The notes under the pieces were generated by a model. The model was not told the origin of the DNA. It searched no databases and saw nothing but the letters and a program-made list of their open reading frames with translations. Position numbers and translations under genes: made by a program. A DNA stretch of 64,000 nt, taken from positions 2,542,001-2,606,000 of the forward strand of contig JALIRH010000005.1 of the NCBI GenBank assembly GCA_023055505.1. The letters run 5' to 3'. Origin of the DNA: Callipepla californica brunnescens. Taxonomy: Eukaryota; Chordata; Aves; Galliformes; Odontophoridae. Positions 38,385 through 52,416 of this stretch are shown one piece after another (the stretch's first letter is position 1; each line of letters starts with the position of its first letter).

Positions 38385-39250
38385 CTGGCACCAGCACACA
38401 CTGGCAGATTTGGCAACAGCACAAGCACCTCCGTCGTGACACTGGGGTGGCTGCCAGTCCCTCTCCCACTATCGGCTCGCTGGCGACACTCCCTCCCGTG
38501 ACTCCATCACCCAGGAATGGCACCCCCTCATCCCCTAGGCCGTGCCTTGGGCGCGTGGGGCAGGGCTGTGCCAGCTGCCCTGGGGACAGGCGGAGGTGGT
38601 GAACACGGCACCAGAGCAGAGCCCACCCGTGGCTGGCACCACATGGACCTACAGGCAGACACAGTCAATCTGCCAGAACACCCTGTCAGCCGGACTGCCA
38701 GGGAGAGGCGGAGAATTGTCTTTTAGAAGTTAATAAAGTTAGGAGAGAGGAAGAGATCCCAGTACGTGGCTACAGGCTACTCACCCCAGCACTGAAAGGG
38801 CTCTGCTGTTTCGGTGTTGTTTTTTTTTAAAAGCAGAACTCCTTCACTTTGAGAAATGTACTTTTCCGCTAGTCTCATTTGCTAACTTGCCCAAGATCCT
38901 GTAAAATCCCCGAAAAGGCTTGGAAAGAAGAAGGGAGGATTTAAAAGCTGACGGTCAGGGCAGGAATTCGTGGAACGAGAGCTTTAAGGGCCGGAGCAGA
39001 CGGAGACAGCCAGCTAACGCTTTCCTGCCCTGTCTCTGACCCGCAGACCTGCTGTCAGGGGCACGCTGAGGGTTACAACAGGGCAATACCTGCTCTTGAC
39101 GAGTGCTCCTCTGCATCAGCGTGGGCTCCTCAGCGACCCGCCTGGCCCCACCGTGTCCCGCAGACCCCTCACAGCCACTGCGCCGAGACTCCCAGGCCTT
39201 ACAATCGAGTGGTTGGCTGTAAGAGGACTAAAAATAGTGCTGAATTTTTC
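38385..39250 (-). promoter_or_regulatory. CpG-enriched patch, candidate alternative promoter/first exon
   Basis: Two CpG clusters stand out from the surrounding intron: about 14 CpGs at 38430-38720 and about 17 at 38937-39205, at roughly 58-62% GC (counted by eye). On the minus strand there are good donor sequences at 38385/38384 (TGCCAG then gtgaga), 38785/38784 (CTGGG then gtgagt) and 39090/39089 (GAGCAG then gtattg). An exon ending at 38385 could be read in phase 1 into the PH exon, but I found no ATG for that frame (a GTG at 38521-38523 is in frame). A noncoding first exon or an intronic enhancer are alternatives. The function is not shown by the sequence. Confidence 0.3.
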
Positions 39251-39394
39251 ACTGGAGCACTTGCTTGAGTGAGCATAGTGCCAGCCAGCCTATGCGTTAG
39301 CGGGCTGTGTGCAGACCTTTAGCATTAAATACAGCCCGCATCTGCCTGAAAATGTGGCCCCAGGCAGCTTTAGACAGACTTTCTTGTCTTTTTC
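39251..39394. other. Intronic spacer
   Basis: Flank of the CpG-enriched patch; nothing recognised. Confidence 0.5.
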
Positions 39395-39408
39395 TTTTTT
39401 TTTTTTTT
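39395..39408. repeat. T14 homopolymer
   Basis: Uninterrupted T run in a pyrimidine-rich stretch. Confidence 0.9.
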
Positions 39409-42400
39409 CATTTGAAGGACAGCACAAAATAAATCCTGCTTCTGACCACTCTAAGGCTAAACGAGCAGAGTTGTTTTAAGAACGTCCTCAGGGAAAGAGT
39501 GAGTCATTTCAGCTGCTTTTATGATAAAAGATCCCTGGAGGAAGTATATCTCTTCAGACAGTAGTCTCTGAGTTCTTCAGGGATCTGCGTGCCCTGCTGA
39601 AAAACAACATTTCACATTGTTAGGCTTGGCAGTTGTGCATTTGTTTGTTAATAGCCTGACCACCTGCTTCCACCTCAGAGCTAACATCAGTGCAGGAACC
39701 AGAGCGGGATTTTGTACAGCACCAGGAGGAGGATTAACAGAAGCATGTGCCCTGCAGAAACCATAAGGACACTGTGCATGGAGGTTTATGGCTTGGGTTA
39801 CTATGTGCAGAAAAAAATCACAGGGAATTATTTTGCAAAGACTCTCATTGCTGTGGTTTGGCTGAAGGCAAAGGGTACAAAAATGGCAATTAAGACACCA
39901 ACACCAGCACTGCTGTCAATGTCCAGGCTAGGAGCCCAGAAGCATGTTTAGAGGCAAATCTCCCCATCAGCATATCCCAGACTCGCGCACATTTACACAC
40001 AGAGACATAGCAATTCAGTGGGGAAGTGACCATGGACATCACTCTGTAAAAGCATCCAGAATCCTGGGTTCTATCACTGACAGAAGTTAAAAGTTGGCTT
40101 CCATATCTCCACTCTGTCCAATACTCAACGGCTTCAAAGGTCACAATAAATTTGGAAGAAAAATTATTTTTTCACTTCCACAAAAAAAACTGTCACTGCT
40201 AGAGAAAATTTGAAGTAGTTTGCCAGAGTAGTACTGTATATCCATACACATATATATCTACATATGTATAAATACATAGGAAAGAGAGAGAGTTGAAGAG
40301 TTCCAGATGGATGAGAACAGCATAAAGTTACAGTTTCTCAAAGTACCAGAGGAGATATGCTGCTTTTAATGTTATTCATTTGACAGATTTTCATATGGAG
40401 AAGATGAAACATAGGAGGCTACGTGGTCAGTTTGGCTGTAAATGTACAATTGTGTCTGTGTTTGTATTTCTCCTGTACTTCAAAACACAGGTTCAATGTT
40501 ATTTATGTTGTAAAGAGAGAGCTGCAATATTTTTTCCCTTGTGAGTGGGCTGGTAAATTCTTCCAGCACTTTGTTACTGCTGAAGAAACACACTATAGAC
40601 TTCTGCATTCACACAGCAACAGAGGTGGCCACAAACAACAGACCTCATCCCTGCTTCATTCTGTAGCTATTGTTTAGATAGAGAAAGAACTCTAACAGAG
40701 CACAAATCTCTCACTAATTTAGCCTCACTTTGCCATCTGCTGCTTCCCAGAAGTTGATCCTAATGAGAAAATACTTGAAAGCACTCTTGAGGACCAGCTG
40801 CACGCAGTACAGTCACCAGCAGAGGGGAACATTCCCTTCCATACACATCACCCCCTGAAGCTGCCCACCTGCTCCCTGAGCAAATTCCGATTGAACATCC
40901 ACCTCCTTCCCCTTCGTGGTGGGACATCAATACATTCAGGAACTGGTCCCTTAGTCCATGCAATCTGGCTCTGCCCAGGGAGATCCACTGCAAGCAATCG
41001 CTAACAGATACGTCTGCACTCCCTGAAGTCCTAGATGCTGCGAAATCCTATCGCTGCTGCTCCTCCCCATTTGCAATGATGCTCCAGTTATAGTAGGCAG
41101 TTCGCTGTGGGTGGCTCAGCAGTGCTGCTTCTGCTCCCCAATGGATCTCCTAGTGGATAGGAAAGAGACCATAGGAACATGGCTCACAGGAGACAATACC
41201 AAAACATGAAGACTGATGACTGGCGAAACACATAGAACATGACATAGTTTCATATCCTGAAGTCTGGTAATTCAGGAAAAAAAAACTGTATAAACAAATG
41301 CTCAAAATCTATTCAGCATCAAAAGTTTTACACCATCTCAAAGCAGCAGTAAGCAATGCACTGTCTTCGCCTGCTGGGAGGATTGAGAGTTATTTATTTA
41401 TTTATTTACACAGTTTCTAAAGCAACAGTGTTACAGCCACTGGTTCAGCCCAGCAGCCCAAATACAGAGTATAAACATTGTTTCAGAGTGCAAATGGTAG
41501 ATCCCAGGTGCACCTCACATGCCAAAAGCCTCACAAGGTGCCCCTACAATGAAAATCAAACACTCAATCTCCCCAGCAAAAATTACACTGGTCATTTCTG
41601 TTCTGCTTCTCGGGCCCAGGGGCTGCTGCTCAACATCTCTGCTTCAAGTCCCCAGTGTTTTGATGAAAAGATCCTTCATTATTACAGAGAGGCGGTAATG
41701 AGCACTCCAGGATTATGTGCAATGCTTCACATGAACTCAGAAAGCCATTCTTTTCCCATTGTCTGTGCTGAAATGCAAGTCTCTTCCACCTTCAGCTTTA
41801 GCAGCTGAAAGCAGGAATGTCTTCAGGTGTGCCAGCAAGGCTACACCCACATGTAAGGCAGTAACGTCTAGAAACATGAATCACAAGGATCACGCACTAA
41901 TGTAAATTTAGCTGTCCAGCATATCCCTTGTACTTTGTAGCATATTTAATAATATGAGCAGAGAAATATCAAAGAGGGAGGGATGAAGGTGGACAGCTGA
42001 GTCGTGTAGGTATTCATAAAAGAGTGCTGAGCAGCAATCTTAAAAACAGCCAGCACTCCCCAGGTGCTATGTGAATTTAATATGACAAGAACACTCTGAG
42101 TTCTTTGTTAAACGCTCCTAGACAACGTGGGCATGGCCAGATTTGGATATGACCTCTGCATCACCAGGAAGCCTCTCATTTGTTGGGAACCTCTTTTGAA
42201 AGTAAGGCTGGCAATTCCGCTCTCAGAACTACTTCAAGAAATAGACATGATGATGACAGACACTACAAGACATTCCTTCAAAAAGCCAGGCTGTTTTTCT
42301 TATTACTTCGCTGGATATAATCATGCTATATGCATTCCACGGGTGGGTGACAAGTCAGTCACACATAGGACTAGAACAGCAAATGAATGGACATGCCAAG

Positions 42401-43951
42401 AGGGAGATGAAATCACAATTCCACAAAATGGGAATCAGGCACAAAAATGATTTCCTATGAGATACAGACACAACATCTGGTTTTGCATATTCTAACAGAG
42501 AAATAAATCTTCCCAAGCTCTTTCTCCCATTTCCTTCCAGCTTCACCACACAGCAAATCCAATCCAGCTGATACATAAGAAACAAATATGCCTCCGCACC
42601 TGTGTACATTTGGGGGCTTTGTGTTTGCAACCCACGAGGATGCCCAAATACCTCTGAGTATGACATAGCAGTGTCTGTCATGGAAGCTTCACTCAGCTGC
42701 ACCACATGAAGGCTCTCAGCTGCACAACCATTTAACTTGCCCATCACATTTTTGGCTGTACTCCTGCCTTACAGCTTAGACAAACCCTCTCCAGGAGCTA
42801 GGTCACAAGGAGGAACAACTGCCAAAACATGCTACTTCTCAAAGAGCTTATTCCTAAGGGAAACAGGAAATACAAGAAACGTTATAGCACGTTTGGAAGA
42901 AACTTTTTTGCTGCTGTAATCTGTCAGGACAAGGTCTTTTCTTTCTCTTTTGTCCTCTTGTATCTGTAACTTTGAAATGCTCAGGTCTATAAACACATTT
43001 GTATGCAAACGGCCCTTCAGACACCAACTCATTTTCAGTTTTGATGCTGGCAAAGTATGGTGTTTGTGTGGTGCATTTGTCTTCCTGATATACGCAAACG
43101 CCAGCTGTTATTTGCTTGGTTTAAAAAACTGAGAGTAAACAAAATTATTAATTAAATGGGGAATTCAGAAAGCTTAGATGTGGATTCAAAACTTATTACA
43201 CAATCACATCCACTTGGAGTCAAGGAAAGCACAGCAGAGCTGAGGGACTCACAAGTATATTCTCAGAAGCAGCAGCTAGCCACTTTCTGTAGGCATGCCT
43301 TATTTGATAGGGTACGGACTTTGGTATGTTGGGTGATCAGGCAACATAGAGACCTTTGAGTGCTGAAAAGTGCTCAGATGCTCATTCTGCCTGTGCCTTC
43401 CCAGGCTCCACAGTGAAATGCTGGTGGTAGCAGCACCAAGGTTTCAAATCCAGAGAGGAAAGGAGAAAATGAGCAGAGGTTCTGAAGAAGAACGTGGCTT
43501 TGAGGTTTGATGAAAAATAACCCACTTGATGAGCCAGAAAAAGCATGTTACTTACTCTCTCAAATGGAAAACATAACTTCTCGAATTCTCTGCCTTTAGA
43601 AAATAGTGACGGCACATCCTGCAAGTTACAGGGATTGTTTCCCAGCCAATTTTCCCCCTGCAGCCCAGGGACTCGTCACCAGGGTGGTATAGTTTGTCTG
43701 CAAGGTTTGTCAGTGAGACTCAGCAGCACAAACACAGTTATGAACAAGGAGTTCCAAACACTGAAATCACATTGAATCTCGCAAGTCATTCTCTTGTACT
43801 TTAAACGATGTATTGTTTCTTCATCTAATTTTTAAGAATTGTTTTCATGAATTAGAGTACTGACACCAGAGGGGACCTTTCCTACATTGCATAACCAGGT
43901 CTTTGTCAGGAGGCCAACTACCATTACATTCCCAACAGGAATGTAACAGAA
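39409..43951. other. Intronic sequence with short AT repeats
   Basis: Mainly unique sequence. It has an alternating TA/CA-rich patch at 40230-40280 and a TTTA repeat at 41390-41408. The 150-codon plus-strand frame at 41356-41808 begins beside that repeat and resembles nothing I know. Confidence 0.5.
41390..41408. repeat. Short (TTTA)n microsatellite
   Basis: Four to five tetranucleotide units in ARHGAP24 intron. Confidence 0.85.
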
Positions 43952-44107
43952 CCACAGAATCATTAAGGCTGGAAAAGACCTCTAAGGTGATCCAGTCCAT
44001 TCCCACAGTGCCCACTGACCATGTCCCTCAGTGCCACATCTCCACAGTTCTTGACACTTCTAGGGACCATGACTCCACCACCTCCCTGTGCAGCCTGTTC
44101 CAATGGA
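43952..44107 (-). mobile_element. CR1 LINE fragment
   Basis: ccacagaatcattaaggctg, gaaaagacctctaaggtgat and ccatgtccctcagtgccaca are followed by tgactccaccacctccctg. This is a CR1 3' end in reverse complement, the same type as the copy at 17413, about 155 bp long. Confidence 0.92.
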
Positions 44108-45691
44108 GTAAGGCAAGCTTCTTTGTACTCCAGAGCTTCCAGGGAAGAACAGTGACGAGCCAAGAATTAGCCCTACAGCACCATTTTCCAGCTCGAACCG
44201 ACACCAGCTGCAGCCTGCCAGCTTGCATCAGCAGGGTATTCCAAAAGCACAGGCTCAACAGCAGGCTGGAAGTCAAAGTTAAATTTCTGTCCTTCACACT
44301 GATCTAACTTTTAGAAAGGACAAGGGGAAAGGAAGGTAGAAATCTCACCTTCATACACAGAAGTGCTTTTGCTTAGTCTATAAGCAGAGACAGAAGAGTA
44401 GTGGTGAACAGTTGCTTGCTTTCCATATCCCTTGTAGGCAAATCCTAAAATAATGAGGGTCAACTGGGTATTAACTTCTTCCTTCAGGGGACCAAGACAA
44501 GAGAACAGACATTCTCATACTTAATGCCAACAATGTATTTTTGTGAAAAGAGTTATATAAACAAACAGATTATTCCTCTAGGCTGCAATGAGTAGATAAA
44601 TATTTTTCTCCCCCTTCCACAGAGAGCAAAACAAATGTAATGAGCAACTATGAGATTACCTAACACAGACCTGAGAGGGTCTGCTCCAGGAAACGAAGTT
44701 TAACACATGGATTCCCTGGTCACCCCTCATTCCCAGTGCTGCTCCATCATTGCAAGGCTCAAGGCAATGCATGACTGTTAGCAGCTACTCAATAATCCCC
44801 ATTTCCATGCCAGACCTGCCAGGAGGAAAAACGATGAGCAACTTCCAAAGGGCAGAACCCTCCATAGCACACAGAGGAACACAAGGTGTCACTTGGTTGC
44901 CTTCTATAGGAAAACAAAACTTCACTTTTTATACTGTCATCACTCACAAACCAATATGATATACTTCCAAGTTCTGCGTAGTCTTAACCTGTTTGGATAA
45001 TTTTTTTCCCTACATGATCCTCAAGCATATCCTTTTCCAAGGAGATAAAGAGCAATTTCTTCTTCCCTTTACCTTGAAACAATCAATCCTTACCATGAAC
45101 CAAGAAGCAGAGGCACCTTGAAGGCCATGATAACTACACCTGTTCCTAGCACAATGGGAATTCAGAAGAACAAAGCAAAGTCCAAGCTAGCTGTTAATGA
45201 TGCAAAGTGGAATCATTCTCCCTGTAGGACACACACAAACTTAAATATGCAAGCCCTGAAATTACATAAGTAATTTTGCAACTGGAACACAAGGACTTTA
45301 AAAGCATAGATGAATTTATTATTAATACTACAAATGTAACATTCCCCAAAGTGCAGATGTGTGCTTGCATTCAGAAGCACGATTCCCTTACTCTGTGTAT
45401 CCTTCTCTATCCCTTCCCATAGATACATAGGGACATTTGGCAACACGTGACTTCTCCATACCCACTCAGACATTGTATCCCCACCAGACTAACAGCACTT
45501 GCAAAATCCCAATGCCCTTCCACACACTAGATGGGCAGACCTCAGGTAAAAGCAGAATTTACAAGCACCTGCATTAGTTGAAATCTTCCAGTTAGACAAA
45601 CAGAAACAGCTCCCCAAATTCCTATGGTTACAGTGATTACTCAATAGTCAAAAAACAAGCGGTACAAGAAGTCTGAAATGAGCCTGCTACC
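44108..45691. other. Intronic sequence, nothing recognised
   Basis: Unique sequence up to the A27 tract. Confidence 0.5.
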
Positions 45692-45718
45692 AAAAAAAAA
45701 AAAAAAAAAAAAAAAAAA
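45692..45718. repeat. A27 homopolymer
   Basis: Uninterrupted run of 27 A. No retroelement body is recognisable upstream. Confidence 0.95.
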
Positions 45719-48700
45719 GTCATCATCTGGAAGAGACAAAATCATTCCTTGCTCTTGTATTCTGAAGCAAAGGCAAAGTTACTGGGTTTAGTCATCACCG
45801 CTATCAGGGAAAAGCTTTCCTCCCAAAGTTGAGGACTTGGTGTCACATGAGCCATGACCACACAGAGCTCACTCACCACCACTGACAGCTGACTGATAAG
45901 CTCCATCTCTTCACCAGATGCTTCATCACTGCCCCAGCAGCAGAGCAACCACCACACTCATACGCTTCAGCACTAACAGACTGTCACATGAAGAAAGTGG
46001 CCCAGCATTTCAAAAACTTACATAAAAATGGATTTCGAATTAAAATTATCAATTCATTTCCCTCTTGGCCTTCCTAGGAATTGAACCCATCTACACAATT
46101 AAAGTGGATGAAGATTTTCTCTGAACCTGTAAGAGCCTGTTATTTATAGCCGCATCTCATCGTATTAAATACTATGCTCTAATCTATTTCAAGTTGACGA
46201 GATGACAAATACCAAAGCACAAGCTGAATACATTCCACACATTATGTATTTAAAGCACTGCAAAAATTTATTTATCAATTTCCATCTGAATTAACAGCAA
46301 TCTTACATTGAGCTGCTGGATTTGTACGAACCCAGTGACACACTGCTAGCAGGGAATTAATATGTCAACAGCGTGGGTTTTGTAGCCCTACTGACAGATC
46401 CATTTGCTGGTCTTTAGTTTGGGTATTTCATTTTTATCTAACACCTAAAAGTTCCACCAGTATTTGTGACTCACCCTGGATAGTGATGCAATGGTAAAAG
46501 CGAGACCTAAAGAAAAAACAGTCATAAAAGAAAAGCAACACAGTTTTGGAGTAGGATGCTACAATATACACTCCATTCTAAATACCTGCAGGCATTTGGC
46601 TCAGTGCCCCAGTACTCTGGTGGCAGTGCATCTTCCTGAGACTCACCAGGCACCACTGAAGCCTGCCCCAACCCGGGAAGCTGTGCAGAGAATTGCAAAC
46701 AAAACCCACCCAGATGGCACTGTCTTATCAAAGTTTGGCATGTCAATCTGCATGGTTAATTAAAACCCTCTACTCTTCACAGTTAACGGCAGGTCTGTGC
46801 AGCAGAAATGGCACCAGAACAGATGTCAGTGAATTTGTCAAAGCTGCAAGCTGGATGATTGCTCTGACTTCGGTGTCTTTTGAAGGACTGCTCTATTTAC
46901 GTTCCCACTGATCTGCTTGTCAAATCTGGTAAATATTACCTCTCCTTCAGCTGCTCTACAGGACAATCCAAGCCAAGTTTCTTGGTGAAAGCTGTTTGCA
47001 CTCAGAAAACACCACATGATTACAACAGCCTTTTCTACAATTCCAGGAGAAAAACCTTCAGCGATGAAAAGTGTGCCTTCACTTCAAAGTGGTCTTTGTC
47101 ATCTTTCATCTTATCTGCTCAGGATTCCCTTGAAAAACTGCAGTCCTGATTTCAGAGAGAAAAAGGAAGCTGGAGGGTATCCTCACTGACACTACTGCTC
47201 CCAGAGGCAAGTAGAGCACTGTAGGGTTGATCCCAGCAAGAAAGAGCATAGGGCTCTCAAAAACCAGTAGAGGCCAGCCAGTGGCAGAGAAGACACCATG
47301 CAGAAGTGCTGCCCTTCGTTGCCACACATCCAGAGTCGGTAAGCAAATCTACTCATCTTTGGAATTCTATGAGAAAGCCCTCCATCTGAGATGCTCCAAG
47401 ACAGTGACTATACACTATGAAAGTAGCACTGACACAGGTATTAGCTGTCTTCCATTTCAATTACTTAGACTGCTTTTCACACTCGATTATGATCACTTCA
47501 GTTTGCCAGCACGCAAACTAAAGCAACTAAATAGCAAGCAGCCCACTTGATTTCACATAATTATTAAAAGAGCAGAAAAGAAAAAATAACCTGGGTCAGT
47601 GCTAAGTTGATTAGCTTGCTGTCAAGTTATGCTATACAGTAACAGAAAAGGAACAAAAAGAAGAGAAAGAAAGCTAACTGAAACCATCCTGGATGCCTTA
47701 ATTGCACCCTAAATGCACTGTCACACTTCCTGCTCAAAGCTATCATGCTAAGGTCCAATAAAAGTAAAATGAACACAGAGTAGGTTCCTTGATGAATTAG
47801 GGGCTGGTTATTCTCTAAGTAGAATGTCATTAACAGTTATTCCTTCTGTATTAAGTACTTATTCCTAGCAACTTTATGATAAAATCCAACTGTACTTGTC
47901 TCTTAGGGAAGATAAGGATGACTAGTTGCAGAAAAATAAGAGGCAGTGCTGAGAAGCCTACAACTCTCTAAGACAGATGGTAAATTATTTCTACACTTTA
48001 AAACACATTCATTAAATGTAACTGTGTACTTCTGACTCAGAAAACTAAAGCCTTGCACAACCACTTATTTTCTTCTTGTTTCCTACCATAAAGGAACATG
48101 GCTCAGGAACCTTACATGTTCCAAGAAACAGAAAAATGTTGAGCAGCTACGAACATAATCCATCTCAATTTTAATGGGATTTGTATTTGCATTAAGGGCA
48201 GACAGATCATCCATCTGCACTAAGCAGCACAATATCCAGTATCAGTACCAGTATGGTTTGTTCTTTCAACAATGTTCTAAAGCTATTTGGTTGCTTGTTA
48301 ATGTAATTACTGAGTTAAACATAGTTCTCCTATGGAGATGTGCCCAGTTGTCCCAGCTTTGATACATGCTGGTTTATGTCGAGGTGACCATCTGATTGAA
48401 TCTGTTCTTATTAAGAGAGAAATTACCTTGGCTGGGAAATAGCCAAGCAGTAATTTCTTCTGATAATGTATGCAGGACATAATCAGCAGTAACCAAGGAT
48501 AACATGAATGGAGACAAGCACATGTTACAGTGTGCTTGAAAAGCTAGAAGTAAAATTAACTCAGACCACCACCATGCTGTTTTGACCTTGTTCAGGATAA
48601 GCCAATGCCTTGGGAAAGCACTCCAACATACATCTGGAGCTCTAAAGCCCAGCTGTAGCATCTCCCCAAAATGCTCCCAGGAGCTGGAGATGCATACACA

Positions 48701-48813
48701 GCTGTAAGTCCAAAGAGGACTGAGCCTCTAAGAAGCCTAGCCTGAGGCTGGCAAAACACCAAACCCACCTGCTGCTTCATGCTGGCTCAGGGAAAGAAAT
48801 AACCTGTACTTAC
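45719..48813. other. Intronic sequence; repeat-free AT-rich part at 46.0-46.5 kb
   Basis: No repeats or exons recognised. The 45961-46480 part is AT-rich, free of low-complexity runs and dense in TAAT/ATTA words, which is how many conserved noncoding elements look. Conservation cannot be judged from one sequence. Confidence 0.4.
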
Positions 48814-49655
48814 AATCACAGAATTGCAGGGGTTGGAAGGGACCTCAAGAGATCATCGAGTCCAACCCCCCTGCTAAAGTTGTTTCTCTACAACAGATTG
48901 CACAGATAGGCATACAGATGGGTCTCGAATATCTCCATAGAAGGAGACTCACATCTCTGGACAACCTGTTCCAGTGCCACACCATCCTTACTGTGAAGTT
49001 TTCCTATATGTATGTATGGAAATTTTTATGTTCAAGTCTTAAGTTATCAATTCTTATCCTATCCCAACACACCACCAAGAAGAGTCTGGTCTCATCCATT
49101 TGCCTCCTACCTCCCTATAAACATTATAAACATTAATCAGAACTCCCCTCAGTCTTCATTTCCCCATGCTGAGCAGACTCAGGTTACTCAGTCTTTCCTC
49201 TAAGGGAGATGCTCTATGCCCTTTCTCACCTCTGCTGGACTCCTTCTAGGAAATCCCTGTCTTTTCTGAACTGGAGAGCCCAGAACTGGATGGAGTATTC
49301 TAAATATGGCCTCTACAGAGCAGAATAGAGGGGGAGGATCATCTCCATCAACCTGCTCGCCACGCTCTTTTTAATTGCATCTCAGGATACCACTGGTCTT
49401 CTTTGCCACCAGGGCACACTGCTAGCTCATGGCCAACCTGTTGTCCACCAGGACCCCCAGGTTCTTCTCTGCGGAGCTCCTCTCCAGCAGGTCAGCCCCC
49501 AACCTGGACTGACGCATGCAGTTACTCCTCCCCAGATGCAAGACTCTGCACTTGCTCTTGTTAAAACTCATCAAGCTTCTCCCTGCCCAACTCTCCACTC
49601 TGTCCAGGTCACACTGAATGGTAGGCACAGTCTTCCAGTGTGTCAGCCACCAACT
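48814..49655 (-). mobile_element. Long CR1 LINE fragment with ORF2 remnants
   Basis: It starts aatcacagaattgcaggggt and runs about 840 bp in reverse complement into coding sequence. The minus-strand translation near 49422-49628 reads IQCDLDRVESWAGRSLM, SFNKSKCRVLHLGR and LGADLLERSSAEKNLGVLVD. This is the CR1 ORF2 region just after the reverse-transcriptase catalytic core. It ends near 49655 in sequence related to the QRDLDRL-preceding part. It is 5'-truncated and inactive, with the same 3' end type as the copies at 3723 and 12682. Confidence 0.96.
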
Positions 49656-50266
49656 CTTTTCTTTTTGATACCTTAATAGGTATTTTCCTAACTGATATTA
49701 GGAAGGGTGTATTTTTTGCTGCTGTTGTTCTTCAGTGGAAACTCAATCATTTTTTTTCACCTCTGCATCCATTGGGAAAAAGATTTCCAATAATAGTTGA
49801 AGGAAACATGAGTTGATCTTATTTTTTTTTTTTAGGAAAAAAAAAAAATCAGGAAAGGACAAAGTGACCTTGTTGCATTTCAAAGGAAGAACAAACATAT
49901 CCTCACACCATGTTTTCCTCTGGAAGAGTACAAGTCAGGTTCTCCATATTTCTTCCTTCTTCCATAAGTATGCAAGACACAAACAGAACATTGTTTTGAA
50001 GACTGCTCAGTGGTGCAGCACTGTTTATGCAGCCAGTTAAGTGTTATTGGGTTTTCTGTAGAGAATTCTATTTGAAACAATGTGTCTGAATAAGTCATCA
50101 TCAAAATTAGCACCTAATGTTATTAAAACCAACACTTTGGAACATTTTCTTTATGTCAGATATAATTAAAAATATATCTTAATATCCACTTACCACTGTG
50201 TCAGCACACTAGCATCACGCTTGTCATGAGACTTTCATAATTTTGAATTTCTCTACTAGGATTTTG

Positions 50267-50284
50267 AAAAAAAAAAAAAAAAAA
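50267..50284. repeat. A18 homopolymer
   Basis: Uninterrupted A run. Confidence 0.93.
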
Positions 50285-52384
50285 GCTGTAAAAATATCTT
50301 GAATCATGATAGCTTTTTGAAGAGAAAGTTGTACTTCTAGGGCAAACACAAGAATCTGTTTTGCCCTGATACTCTCTTTACAAAGTAAACAGTAGGTCTC
50401 CAGAAAAAAAAAGAAATTATTCCTCACAGATGGAATTTCAGACTGCTACAGAAAAGATGAAAAATATTTTTAAAAATCATGCAAAACAAGGTAGAAGATG
50501 GAAAACAGTTAAGAAAGAAACCCCAAATCACATAGGATTTATTATGAAGTAATATTCATTACTTTCACAGATGCAGTTTTTGATGGCTTTAGTTCTGAGG
50601 TTCAGCAATTTTACTGGAAAGAATCCATAACAAGCCATGGGAACTGCTGGATTTGCTGCAATTAAATGTCAGCATGTGAAAAGATGTTATGCTCTGCAGC
50701 AACAGGGAGTTCAAGGTATCGTGCTAATCCACATCTTGCTCAGATTGTGCTCAAAAATGTTTTTGATGAAGGCTTTAGCAAATAGAAGATACTTAAGTCA
50801 GGTTTTTTCCCCTCTTTGGAGAAGGTGAAACTCTGGACTTCAGGTTTGTGGGGTTTTTTTCAAGATACATGTGTATCAACTGCCCATCAGTCAAAATGGC
50901 AATGAGTTGCATGCCCTCCAGCTGGTATTTGTGACTCTAATTCAATGAATCAGCACTGAACCAAAAATACACATGGGGTAACAGCAAAAAACCTGACTTA
51001 GAAATGCAGGAAGAAAAGTCAAATTAAGCTAGTTGTAATTTCTGAAACAGTAAGTCACGATGGGTAGGAAATTAGATTAATGTGTAGTTGTACAAAGGTT
51101 AAGGAATGAGACTTCTATTCCCACACTTGAAGGGAATAACAGAAAATGAAAAGATTTTTCCAGGTCAGGGGTTGTTTACAGTTATTAGGATTAAAGGTCA
51201 AGGGCTTATGGGAAAAATGTGTCCCGAGGTAGATAATTTCCCCTTTTTTGGGTCAGTTTAGCATGGGCAGCCATGACTACATCTACAGCATTTCAAGAGC
51301 GGAAGCAGCACTGGGAACAGCCATGCCACATCAGCCAGCATGCCACAGCCTTTGGGCTGCTCCCCACAGCCATCAGAACTGGAAAACTACACGGTGTGTT
51401 TCAGGCGTGTGCAAGACGTACTCAAGATATGACACTCATCCTAAATTAAATGAGATTTGTAGTGACATATCCAGAGCACTTTTGAACAAAAGAAACAAGA
51501 GCAACCCCACACAGCCATGACTGCAGCACCCTGGGTTAGTCCAACCATCATGAGAAGACAGTGCTCAGGAACTTCCATGAACTCAAAGTTTCCAAAATAT
51601 CATGACCCAAAGCACTACAGGTCACGGGGGACATGCTTCTTCTGAATAGAGTGAGAATCTAAATCTCTCTCTGTCCCTTGGGATTCTTTGTCTTAAAAAC
51701 TCACGCCACCCTGCCAGGATCTTGCGTTGCATTTGGAAAGTCCCAGTCTATGCTTGGTGCTAATAACTGTTACAGCTAAACTGTAACATCCAGTTAAAAT
51801 ACCCAAGGGACCAAAATACCCCCTTCTTTTCCTCAAAGCAGCAGCCATTCAGAATTGCACATTCCTTCTCCCAACATCTGCAATCATTGCTGGCAGTTCC
51901 AGGGTTTCCCAGAGGGAAGAAGGCTGGCGTTCCCAGGTAGTTCCCAAACATTCATCAAGTTACTACCCAGAAATGGTTCCTCTCAGATCTGACTTAGACA
52001 TCTCAGTACAGGCATACCAACCATGCAAGCCTGCAGCCTTCACCAGTGTGCACATTTCTACAGGAAAATGCAGGCACAAGAGAGATATCTATCAAGATGC
52101 TTTCACAGGTCTCTGGACATCTGTGGGACTCAAACTATACCCCAACCACAACATGACAATGCAACACTAACCCAAATGGATCATTTACCAAGAAAAATCA
52201 GTGGTATTTTATGCAGCAAGACAGGTTTACCCTCACCTCCCAGCAATCAGAGGCAGATGTGAATGATTTACTGTGCCACCAACATCAGTATCAACACTGA
52301 CATTTGCTCCAAGGATGCATCCCTAGGAATAAGTTCTTACACAAACATACATTTCCACCTAATTATAATAAGTTACAGTTTCCT

Positions 52385-52416
52385 AAAAATTAAAAAAAAT
52401 AAAAATAAAAAAAAAA
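52385..52416. repeat. A-rich low-complexity tract
   Basis: A runs of 5 to 10 bases separated by single T. Confidence 0.9.

Noticed and set aside
38320..38523. Minus-strand frame ending at a donor in phase with the PH exon, read as a coding first exon
   Set aside because: Its apparent start is GTG rather than ATG and the exon lacks an ATG in that frame, so I kept only the promoter/noncoding-exon possibility.
41356..41808. 150-codon plus-strand frame
   Set aside because: Starts beside a TTTA repeat, has no splice sites of note and no recognisable family.
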